Positions 37,302-45,859 of a stretch of DNA of 64,000 nt are shown here, piece after piece (the stretch's first letter is position 1; every line of letters starts with the position of its first letter). The DNA is from CAZSBG01 sp964605145. Lineage in GTDB: Bacteria; Zhuqueibacterota; Zhuqueibacteria; Thermofontimicrobiales; Thermofontimicrobiaceae. Position numbers and translations under genes: made by a program. The notes under the pieces are model-generated. The model was not told the origin of the DNA, did not search any database, and saw nothing but the letters and a program-made list of their open reading frames with translations. The DNA lies in assembly GCA_964605145.1 (NCBI GenBank), contig CAZSBG010000002.1:1-64000 (forward strand), written 5' to 3'.

Positions 37302-37429
37302 AATTCCACTCCTTAAATAAGACGATAAAGTCTGCATAAATTTTGATGAAGCGAATTTATGATGAAATCGTAACAAAAAAATATTAAAATATTTTACAAA
37401 AAGCAAGAACTAAATTGAAGTGACTATCA

Positions 37430-37590
37430 CTACTTAGTCAGATTACCCATTGCTTGTCATTCCTGCACTTTTTTTTGCAGGAATCTCAATCCATTCAATT
37501 GGGAGATTCCCGCTAAGAGCATGCGGGAATGACAAATAAAGAGTGAAAATAGTCCTTTCTTTCAAAACAACTTATAATTTGACTAAGTAG
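37430..37590. repeat. MITE-like palindromic intergenic element, copy 2
   Basis: A 161-bp element with 16-bp inverted repeats, CTACTTAGTCAGATTA (37430-37445) and TAATTTGACTAAGTAG (37575-37590), differing at one base. Inside, GTCATTCCTGC and the complementary GCGGGAATGAC, plus GGAATCTC/GAGATTCC, form a second nested palindrome like the core of the element at 31087. The right end lies two bases from the stop codon of the truncated CHAT-TPR gene. No coding capacity. Confidence 0.75.
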
Positions 37591-37592
37591 TA

Positions 37593-40145
37593 CTATTGCT
37601 TCTGAAAGAATATTGGCGCAAAGCCGACGTACTGGCCTGAGGTGTTTTCATTTTTGGCGGTTAAGTTTTCAAGCAATAATGCGGCTGAATAACTGTACGA
37701 AATGTGATATGAATGAATCATGTAAGCGAGTTTGCTGTAATCTTCGAAATTGTTCTCGGCTGGCCGGGACAACAGCGTTTCAAAGGGAATGTAGCCCATA
37801 TGCCCGTGAGGAATAATGATGAGGCGGTACCCACGGATGAGAAATTCCACAGGCTCGATTAAAAGGCGGTATAATTGATATGCAGCGGATGTGTAATCCG
37901 GGTAAATTCTGTTCATCAGCCCGCTGCGCATCTGTTCTAACAAATCGTTAAATGTCTCGTTTATTGGGACTGAAGTAATTTCAAACTGATTTTTTGTTAT
38001 CAAAAAAATGAACAGGCAACTATCGCTGGTGAAATATTCCAGGATTGCGGAATCCGACGTTAAAATTTTCTCCTGGATTTCGCTCACAGACGGACTGCCT
38101 GTCCGATATTTCAAATTGAAATAGGCCTGAAAGTTTTGTTCGAAACGATGGATGAGCGATTCATAATCGCGTTTCAACCGAAACAAATTATTTTGCCATA
38201 GCGAAATTTTGGTGCTGTCTGCCCTTTCACCCTTTTCAAATTCTTCGAATAATATTTTGTTCAGAAATGAAAGCTCGATTTTCAATTGACGCTCATAATC
38301 GAGAAGACTGTCCGGAATCCCAGCAAATTTTTTCGCTTTCGATTCGATGATGGATTCATGGAGCGTGCTGAATTTCATTTTTTCGACATAAGTAAATGCT
38401 TTCTCCTTGAGCGAGTCCCGATGGGTGACCTGGTACAACAGGAAACTTGTTTGAATGGCTTGATTGTATACTTCGTGGACATCTTCGCCAAAGGTCAGTT
38501 TTACACTTTCCCATTTATAACCGGTTCGTATGGCATCGATGAGATGAGACGCAACTTCGAACGTTGAAACGGCAGCTTCCAGATTTTGGATATTCGATGT
38601 GTCAGCAAGATATAGTTCTTTGAGCGTGTTTGCTTTTGTCACTAAAACTTGTTGCAGTCTGCTTTCTTCGTTAATATTTTTCAAATCTGGATTCGAATAC
38701 TGGTTTTCATTGTTGAATTCAGGGACGAGCGCGACAATAGCCTTCTGCAAATAGGTTATAGCGGTTTCAAATTTTTTCTGTTTGATGTGCGCGTCAGCGA
38801 TTTGCTGGCAGGTCTCGGCAATGAGCGGATGCTTTGCTCCCAAAACGCGGCGGCTCACCTCCATCGATTCGAAAAAGTAATGAAGCGCGCGATCAAAATT
38901 ATTCTGGTCAGCATAAGCGATGCCGATATTGTTGTAAATGATCCCGACGAGCGTCTCTTCACCCTGTTTTAATTGGCGTGCAATGGTAAGAGCTTTGTTA
39001 TAATGCACAATCGCCCTGTCGAAATCTTTTTTCAGCGAAAAAATATTGGCGATATTGAGATAGCAACGAGCGATGTCCGGATTGCCCGCCCTGGAAATAC
39101 GAAGATAAGCGTTGAGGGCTTTGTCATAATACTCAAGCGCAGCATCGTAGTCTGACCAATTTTTGTGAATCACGCCAAGATTATTGTAATTCAACGCCAC
39201 CAGCGGGTGGTTCTCTCCAATGACAGTCAGTGTGAGAGAGAGCGATTTTTGAAAATATTCCATTGCTTTTTCCAGGTTGCCTTTTCGGAGCCAGATATTG
39301 CCCAAATTGAGATAATTTCCAGCAAGCGACGGATGATTCGCTCCCGACGTCGCTAAAATGATGGAAACAGATTTCTCGTAGCTCTCGATGGCTCTGTCAT
39401 AATCCCCTTTTGTGAAATGTAATACGCCCAGGTTGAGATGGCTGTTGGAAACATCCGGGTGATTTTCGCCCATTGTGTGCAGCCGAATGTCCAGCGCTTT
39501 TTGGTAAAATTCCAGCGTTTTGTCGAAATCCCCCCATTTCAGAGAAATGATACCCAGGTTGACGTAGCTATCCGCCACCGATGGATGCTGTTCCCCAACT
39601 ATTTTCAGCCGAATAGATAAAGCCTTTTGATGGAATTCAAGCGATGTCTCAAACTTGCCGTAAAAATAGTTGATAACACCCAGCCCGTGATAACTTTCAG
39701 CAATTTCCATAGATTGATTGAGGTCAGAGTCAGCTAAAACAGAAATTGCATGATTGAAATCATTTTCAGCCAGTTGCAATTCACCTTTTTTTCGATTAAT
39801 ATTTCCTCGGGAATTAAAAATATTCGCCATCGCAGGATGCGTAGTCGAAAGGGCGGTATCTGCAATTTCTTTTGCGTGCTGCACATGAGTCATCGCTTTC
39901 TCGTACAGTCCCATTTTTACAAAATTATCGCTCATGCTGCAAAGGCATTCAATAGCATCTTCCCATTTTTTTTCATTGACAAAATAAGAAGATGCTTTTT
40001 CAAAATAAAGGCAGGGAGAGTTCAGATTGTCGGTTGATTTCGGTCTTTTATTAGAAGCAATTCTATTTTCGCAATGAAAATTCACAATGGCCGGAAAAGC
40101 AATGAATATAAGTACAATAATTTTGCAGAAACTGTATTTTTTCAT
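37593..40145 (-). CDS. Exported TPR protein with the N-terminal half of a CHAT domain (truncated)
   Basis: 850 residues. A hydrophobic export signal (IIVLIFIAFPAIVNFHC; the Cys may be lipidated, lipobox not canonical) is followed by kinesin-light-chain-type TPRs of 42 residues (about 60-490, e.g. NSHLNLGVLHFTKGDYDRAI), a helical linker, and then the first half of a CHAT domain (about 675-850) with LIIIPHGHMGYIPFETLLSR and YVGFAPIF. In complete CHAT proteins the chain continues after GFAP into the catalytic half; here it stops after FQKQ. The catalytic His/Cys segment is instead encoded by the gene just upstream. The stop lies two bases from a MITE-like element. Confidence 0.85.
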   Translation of the reverse strand: MKKYSFCKIIVLIFIAFPAIVNFHCENRIASNKRPKSTDNLNSPCLYFEKASSYFVNEKKWEDAIECLCSMSDNFVKMGLYEKAMTHVQHAKEIADTALSTTHPAMANIFNSRGNINRKKGELQLAENDFNHAISVLADSDLNQSMEIAESYHGLGVINYFYGKFETSLEFHQKALSIRLKIVGEQHPSVADSYVNLGIISLKWGDFDKTLEFYQKALDIRLHTMGENHPDVSNSHLNLGVLHFTKGDYDRAIESYEKSVSIILATSGANHPSLAGNYLNLGNIWLRKGNLEKAMEYFQKSLSLTLTVIGENHPLVALNYNNLGVIHKNWSDYDAALEYYDKALNAYLRISRAGNPDIARCYLNIANIFSLKKDFDRAIVHYNKALTIARQLKQGEETLVGIIYNNIGIAYADQNNFDRALHYFFESMEVSRRVLGAKHPLIAETCQQIADAHIKQKKFETAITYLQKAIVALVPEFNNENQYSNPDLKNINEESRLQQVLVTKANTLKELYLADTSNIQNLEAAVSTFEVASHLIDAIRTGYKWESVKLTFGEDVHEVYNQAIQTSFLLYQVTHRDSLKEKAFTYVEKMKFSTLHESIIESKAKKFAGIPDSLLDYERQLKIELSFLNKILFEEFEKGERADSTKISLWQNNLFRLKRDYESLIHRFEQNFQAYFNLKYRTGSPSVSEIQEKILTSDSAILEYFTSDSCLFIFLITKNQFEITSVPINETFNDLLEQMRSGLMNRIYPDYTSAAYQLYRLLIEPVEFLIRGYRLIIIPHGHMGYIPFETLLSRPAENNFEDYSKLAYMIHSYHISYSYSAALLLENLTAKNENTSGQYVGFAPIFFQKQ

Positions 40146-40183
40146 GAACGTATTATTGAGATAGTTTAGAGTTACGGCATTAT

Positions 40184-40972
40184 TTATTTAGCGAGAAACC
40201 TCTTTTTCAAGATAACAAAAGCCACGCCGGTCAGAAAAAACAAGGGGATGAGCCAATAGAATAATAGTCGGCTCTTTTTTAGTTTCACAGGGCTTGTGTC
40301 TCCGATGAGAACGAAACCGGCCCAATAGTAAGGAGCTGATTTTATATCACCTGCGTTTTTCAAATAGTTCAGTTTGGCTGTCCGCAGCGCTGTCTCTTTA
40401 TTCAAACCCTCAGAGATGCCGGAATAAAACTCGCTCATAATGCCGGATGTGGATTTATCGTCCACCGGCCACAGGCTCATCACAATGCCGGGACACCCTG
40501 CGTACATGAATCCGCGCGCCAGGCTCATAATTCCTTCACCGTGAATGAGTTTGCCGGTACCTGTGTTGCAGGCGCTCAGCACCGCCAGATTCGCGTTGAG
40601 GTACAGATTGTACAGTTCGTACGTGTGCAGCAAGCCATCCTCGCTGGTAGTGTCTTTTGAAGAGAAAATCAGTTTTGAATACATGGGTTCATCTTCGTTG
40701 ATGACAGTGTGCGTGGCGAGGTGAATGATGGCGGCGTTGGGAGCGTATTTTTTGAAATTTTCTTCGCTGGCGTTCTCTCCCAAAAAGATTTTCCCCGGGA
40801 GGATGTTGCTAATTTCAGTGACCTCTGTTTTTGTCCAGTTTAAATCGATGAGAGTCTCCTGGATTGAATCGGTTTGATTTGTCGGGGAAGAAGATATTTG
40901 TTGAGCAAAGGAAAACCCACAAAAAAAGAGCGAAATAGAAAGCAACGAAAAAAGAAATGGAGAGAAGATCAT
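40184..40972 (-). CDS. Exported catalytic half of a CHAT (caspase-like) protease
   Basis: 262 residues. A signal peptide ends at FSFAQQ. The CHAT C-terminal half begins with WTKTEVTEISNILPGKIFLG. The catalytic His88 lies in IIHLATHTV and the catalytic Cys135 in LAVLSACNTGTGK, both intact; SLWPVDDKSTSGIM and PYYWAGFVLIGD follow. A transmembrane helix (FYWLIPLFFLTGVAFVIL) and basic residues close the chain. It lacks the N-terminal CHAT subdomain and any TPR. Those are encoded by the downstream gene, 38 bases away, so the two products may assemble into one protease at the membrane. AGGA lies 8 bases before the ATG. Substrate unknown; neighbouring sigma/anti-sigma genes are candidates. Confidence 0.88.
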   Translation of the reverse strand: MIFSPFLFSLLSISLFFCGFSFAQQISSSPTNQTDSIQETLIDLNWTKTEVTEISNILPGKIFLGENASEENFKKYAPNAAIIHLATHTVINEDEPMYSKLIFSSKDTTSEDGLLHTYELYNLYLNANLAVLSACNTGTGKLIHGEGIMSLARGFMYAGCPGIVMSLWPVDDKSTSGIMSEFYSGISEGLNKETALRTAKLNYLKNAGDIKSAPYYWAGFVLIGDTSPVKLKKSRLLFYWLIPLFFLTGVAFVILKKRFLAK

Positions 40973-41115
40973 CGACGGTTCCTAAAGGTAGCAAAAAATA
41001 ATCGATTATTGGAAAAATTCGGCAACCGCATTTAACAGAATCACACGGTTGTTGTGAGGAAACTGAAAGTTATACGCAGGGCTGAAGCGGAATGTTTCCG
41101 GGCCTTGTATGCGCG

Positions 41116-41895
41116 TTATTCGTGGCTTGAAAGAAAACTCAGAATGCCTTCACTCTGGTTTTTAAATCTGCTGTTTTCCGGAATGGATTGAAATTCATCT
41201 TGCGCCGATTCGATTTTTCCCTGTTTGAGCAGGGTAAGTCCGAAGTACCAGCGAGCCGGGTCGCTGAATTTCGAGTTGGGATTTTGAAGAATGAACTCGA
41301 AATGTCTTGCTGCCTGCTCCGGTTGTCCTGCAATCAATTGGCACACACCGGCATAAAAATGGGCGGTTTCGTTTCCAGACTCCCGGGAAAGCAGTTGTTT
41401 CAAAATATGCAGGCTGTTCGAATAGTTTTCCAGTTCATATTCCATCATTGCCTGCCGGAACAGATTCGTTGTAGATTCACCCCGAACAAGCGGCAATGTG
41501 TTTGGGTAAATTTTGAAATACTGGGCATAGGCTCGCTCGTGAAGTGGTTTCTCTTGCAGCAGGTAAAAAGCTGAAACGAGTGCGAGGACAAACATCGCTG
41601 CGATTGCATAATAAACGCGCCGGTTTCGTTTTGCAATCGATTTCTGAGCCAGCTTTTGGTGCATGGCCCGGTGAAGATCATCAACGGACTGGCGAAATTG
41701 TGGCGCGCCGGCGCTGCCTCGAAATCCGGCGATCGCTTCGCTGCACAATTCACAATGTCGAAGATGCGATTCAATTTCGGAATTTTCGTTTGGGCTATGT
41801 TCGTCCCCGGAATATGAAATTATTTCATCCAAATCCAGGCATGGCCGTTCCGAAGTTGGGCTGGTTATCGATAAATATTTTGATTTATTCTTCAT
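41116..41895 (-). CDS. Zinc-finger anti-sigma factor with TPR tail
   Basis: 259 residues. An N-terminal zinc-binding anti-sigma (ZAS) motif, HLRHCELC (Hx3Cx2C), is followed by one transmembrane helix (YYAIAAMFVLALVSAFYLL) and an extracytoplasmic TPR region (about 125-255, e.g. HFYAGVCQLIAGQPEQAARH). It would hold the ECF sigma factor at the inner membrane and receive a signal from outside through the TPR part. ATG 41895 has GAGG upstream; a TTG at 41916 is a weaker alternative. The start overlaps the sigma gene by 11 bases. The CHAT catalytic half follows 143 bases downstream. Confidence 0.88.
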   Translation of the reverse strand: MKNKSKYLSITSPTSERPCLDLDEIISYSGDEHSPNENSEIESHLRHCELCSEAIAGFRGSAGAPQFRQSVDDLHRAMHQKLAQKSIAKRNRRVYYAIAAMFVLALVSAFYLLQEKPLHERAYAQYFKIYPNTLPLVRGESTTNLFRQAMMEYELENYSNSLHILKQLLSRESGNETAHFYAGVCQLIAGQPEQAARHFEFILQNPNSKFSDPARWYFGLTLLKQGKIESAQDEFQSIPENSRFKNQSEGILSFLSSHE

Positions 41896-42484
41896 CTCTG
41901 AAAACCTCTTTTTCAATTAAGAGATTCTTTAAATTGCGCTTGCCGTTTTGAATGTGACTTTTGACTTTTTTTCTGTCAAAGCCTGTCTCTTTTGAAATAT
42001 CTTCATAAGACTTTTTTTCGAAATAAAATAATTGAATGCATCGGCGCTGCGCTTCGTTCAACTGATTTATTGCTGCGCGTAATTTCTCTTCCCAGATTTT
42101 TTCGCTGCTATATAGAGTATCAAAATCTTCAAATTCCATAAATTTTTTTTGAATAAATTCATTTTTATCCGGAGTGACTTCTTCCTTCTGTTTATTTCTT
42201 CTTAGTTTATAGAGGCAAAAATTTTTTGTGATTGAATACAGCCAGCTATTAAAATTGGTCACGTCTTGAGTTTTCAGCTTGGACATTACTTTTTCGAAGA
42301 TTTCAAGTACCGCGTCTTTGCTGTCTTCTTCATTGCTGAAATATTTCAGGCAGGCGCCATAGACGAGATGACAATAGCGCTGAAACAGTTCTTCGAACGC
42401 CGCCACGTCGCCTGAATTCTGGTATTCCTGAACCAGTTCAAGATCGGTTTTTTTCGTGCTGAATTTTTTGGAATAGAATTGCAC
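41885..42484 (-). CDS. ECF-family RNA polymerase sigma factor
   Basis: 199 residues. Region 2 contains FEELFQRYCHLVYGACLKYF, then SKDAVLEIFEKVM and FNSWLYSITKNFCLYKLRR. Region 4 contains LNEAQRRCIQLFYFEKKSYEDI and the HTH-like ETGFDRKKVKSHIQNGKRNL. I prefer the GTG at 42484, since GGAG lies 9 bases upstream; a GTG at 42511 is possible. It heads the operon sigma, anti-sigma, CHAT catalytic half, TPR-CHAT half. ECF factors usually activate their own operon; the upstream region of about 170 bases is shared with the divergent sorting-domain gene at 42653. Confidence 0.93.
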   Translation of the reverse strand: MQFYSKKFSTKKTDLELVQEYQNSGDVAAFEELFQRYCHLVYGACLKYFSNEEDSKDAVLEIFEKVMSKLKTQDVTNFNSWLYSITKNFCLYKLRRNKQKEEVTPDKNEFIQKKFMEFEDFDTLYSSEKIWEEKLRAAINQLNEAQRRCIQLFYFEKKSYEDISKETGFDRKKVKSHIQNGKRNLKNLLIEKEVFRDEE

Positions 42485-42652
42485 TGATGATACTCCAATT
42501 TTGATTTGCACCTGAATTCAGTATAATAAAAATTTCATTTTGATGCAAGATTTAAAAATTAATTTATGGAATATCAACCTTTTTTGCATCTATATAATGC
42601 ATTTTCAATTTGATCGAATAGAATGCCACAAAATTATGTATGGAGGAGAAAA

Positions 42653-45600
42653 ATGTTCAATAAAACCATTTTTGTTTTACTGACCGCCTGGCTGCTCTTT
42701 CCATTGGGAAGCCAGGGATTTGATAAACAGGCGAAAACAAAAGTATCATCCACGCTGACAAAACGGGATTCAGCGTTGATCAACGCCAATCAAATTTCGA
42801 TGATCGTGATGAACAATGGAACGTTTGCGCGCGATCCGATGACAGGGGACGCTGCTTTTTTTTATCCAAAGGGCACGGATAAAAAGTTATTGTATGCGGC
42901 GGGAATTGAAATCGCCGGAAAAGTGAACGGGGAGATTCGCACAGCAGCCGCAAATTATAATATGGAATTTCAGCCAGGAAAAATTTTAGCAAGCGGGGCG
43001 GCCGACGATCCAAATTTGGAGAAATATCGGATTTACAAAATCAAGCCGGGCGATTCGGGGGACCCGGGGAGTCCGAATTACAACATCGATTACGCGGAGT
43101 GGCCGATTGAAGATGGCGCGCCGGTGGACGCGTTTGGAAATCCGCTCATCATCGGCGACCAGACGTTGTGGCTCGTTTTCAATGATGCGGATGAAAGCCT
43201 TCACGCTAACTGCTACGACACAGAACCGTTCAATCTTGAATTGCAGTTGCTTATCTGGGCGTTCGACGATGATTCCACAGCCCTGGGCAAAACCGTTTTT
43301 ATGCAGTATACGCTGATCAATAAGAGCCAGTATTCCATTGAAGATGCCTTTATCGGGATTTGGTCTGACGCCGATGTGGGCGACGCCAACGATGACGCCC
43401 TTGCCTGCGATACCACGCTGGATTTAACGTATGCTTATAACGGGTATGATCGCGATTTTGTGTATGGGACGGATGTCCCTGCTGTTGGAGTCTGTTTGCT
43501 GCAAGGCCCGGTAGTACCTTCCAGCGGCGAAACCGCCCCTCAATTTTTGCATGCTCCAATCCCAAATGCGCGGAACTTGGGCATGACCTCAACTAACGCC
43601 TATTACTGAGCGCATGATAGATTCAGGGACCCTGAATATTCGAGTCGCGGTGCGACTCAATTGTATGGTAATTTTGAAGGATTGGATTTTTTAGGCGATC
43701 CGACAGTTGATTTGTCTACGGGAGAGAATTCTCCGTTTATGAACAGCGGAAATCCTGTTTTCAATACAGGCTGGTTACAGGACCTCTATATAAAGCCTTG
43801 CGAGTTAAATTTCTTGCAGGGCAGCGGCGCGTTTTCACTCGCGCCCATGGATAGGCAGCGCGTGGTTTACGCTCTCATCGTCGGCCATGGAGAAACGCAT
43901 TTGGAGAGTATATTGGATTTGAGACGCAATACAAATTTTATCCGAGATGTTTTTCGCAATGAATTTCAGATGAAGGCCTGGACAGATGTCGAGATGCGAA
44001 CGCTTTCCCAACCGGAAATGGAGATGGACGTTCGGACGAAAATCGAAACCGATATGGGCGTTCAGTCGGTACAGGCGGATTTGTTCACCTACGGAGATTC
44101 GCTCGTACACACGATTGATTTATTCGATGATGGTGCGAATGGGGATATTCTTGCAGGTGATTTTGTTTTTAGCCGGATATTTACTCTAAATGCCATTCCG
44201 CGGGCGCTGTTTCTCAATCTTCGAATAAAAGATGGGAGCGGAGATGAACATCTTTTTTCCCATGCTCGCGATAATATTTCTGTTATCTTCCCAAATATTT
44301 TTATCTCTGAAATTGATGTGGTCGCAGATCATCTTAATAGCGACGGGAAAATCAATCCCGGGGAAAATGTGCGGCTCAGCTTCGGCATTAAAAACGATTT
44401 GCCGTTTAAAATCAATTCGCTGAATGTATTGATGCGGCCGGATTCAGCAAATATTTCAGCAGATCCGAAGCATTTCTTTTTCAAAGATATTGGGGAGAAT
44501 GAAACTGTAAGCATGAATTACAATCCACAAGACGAAACGACCTATTTTGAAATAAATGTCTCGAATGACATCCCGGCAGGCAATCCGATAAACAACAGAA
44601 TTTATTTGAAATATAAATTGTATGCCAATGAACATTATATTTGGGACAGGGGATTCAGCGCATCGTTATCGGTTGAACCGCTGGACTACGTTCCCAATAC
44701 AGTGCTTCCTGCACACATTGCCGGCTTTAGCAGCGCGAAATTTGAAATCAGCGTCATTCAGCCGGACCAGCTCACCGGGCATGCCTACGCGATTACAGTG
44801 AGCGATTCGATCAATGAAGATGCAGATCAGGGCTTTAATCTCATCGATCAAACGCTGGGTGATACGCTGCTGAAACATCAGGCGGCTCCTGACTTTTACG
44901 CGCACAACATTCCCATTACTGATGGTTTCAAGGTAATCAAGGCGTTTCTGCCTGAAGACGAAATTAGCGGTTATTTCGATGCAGCGTCGGGCGGCGATTT
45001 GCAGCCATTTTCCGGCATAAACTCTGATGGCAGTTTATCGAAAGCGTATGTCACTTTTGGCAGCGCTCCCCTGAATACATATTGCCAGGTGGAAATCGAG
45101 TTCACCAACCGAATCGATACGAGCGGTGTGCTTGGTGTTCCATCGGGGCAGGGAGGTTTTCAGCATACGTTTTCTCCTGTAAATGGCATTGCCGGATTTT
45201 TTCCGTGCGGTATAAATGTCTGGAAAATTGTGGACGATCAGAGATTGGGTAGATTGAATATCATTTTCGAGGAATTTGATCCTGCTTTTCCAACCTATAA
45301 CGAAACCTGGACGCCTGGCGAGTGGTTGTACATCATGTCCTGTGAATATGATGAAACCGGCCAGTTATACATGGGCTTGCCTGAAATTCCACTCAATGAT
45401 GTGTTATATAAACTGAAACTTGTGCTCAGAAGTCCTTACAGTTATGCCGGCCCCGGCGATAAACTTGATTTTGAACGACTGTTTGTAGCCACGGCTGAGG
45501 ATATGTGGCTTTTTACTCCAACAAAAAGTTATGATGAAGAAAAACAAATTCCGACAAGATTTCAATTATTGCAGAATTATCCCAATCCCTTCAATCCCAC

Positions 45601-45832
45601 GACTACAATTCGATTTTCAATTGAGAAAAATTCAAAAGTTAGTCTGAAAATATATAATATTCTGGGCCAGGAGGTCGCGGAATTGTTCAATCGCGTGGCA
45701 ATGCCCGGCGAGTATGCAGTTAATTGGGATGGTAACGATCGGTTCGGACGGTCGGTAGTTTCGGGCATTTATTTCGCCAGATTGGAGACAAGCGCCGGGA
45801 CGAGGTTGATAAAAATGGCGTTGATTCGATAA
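42653..45832 (+). pseudogene. T9SS-type secreted protein interrupted by an in-frame TGA
   Basis: A 1,059-codon frame that is open except for one TGA at 43607-43609. GGAGGAG precedes ATG 42653, and a signal peptide (FVLLTAWLLFPLGSQG) follows. The first part ends NARNLGMTSTNAYY; after the TGA the same frame continues as AHDRFRDPEYSSRGATQ and on to LYGNFEGLDFLGDP. The paralogue at 45860 aligns across both parts (GNPLILGDQTLW, VGDANND, LDFNGDPAIDP), so this was one gene. The C-terminus is a sorting domain, LLQNYPNPFNPTTTIRFS. A single nonsense change, e.g. TGG to TGA, is the simplest view; readthrough is not excluded because the rest shows no decay. The post-stop part could restart only from a poor TTG at 43661. 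Confidence 0.82.
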
Positions 45833-45859
45833 TTATAAAAAAATCAAAGGAGAGAAAAA

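Noticed and set aside
43607..43661. Selenocysteine insertion at the internal TGA
   Set aside because: The only GGT-loop hairpin sits about 40 bases downstream, too far for a bacterial SECIS, and the protein family is not known to use selenocysteine.
43661..45832. Independent second gene starting at the TTG at 43661
   Set aside because: No ribosome site or signal peptide, same frame as the upstream part, and the paralogue covers both parts as one protein.
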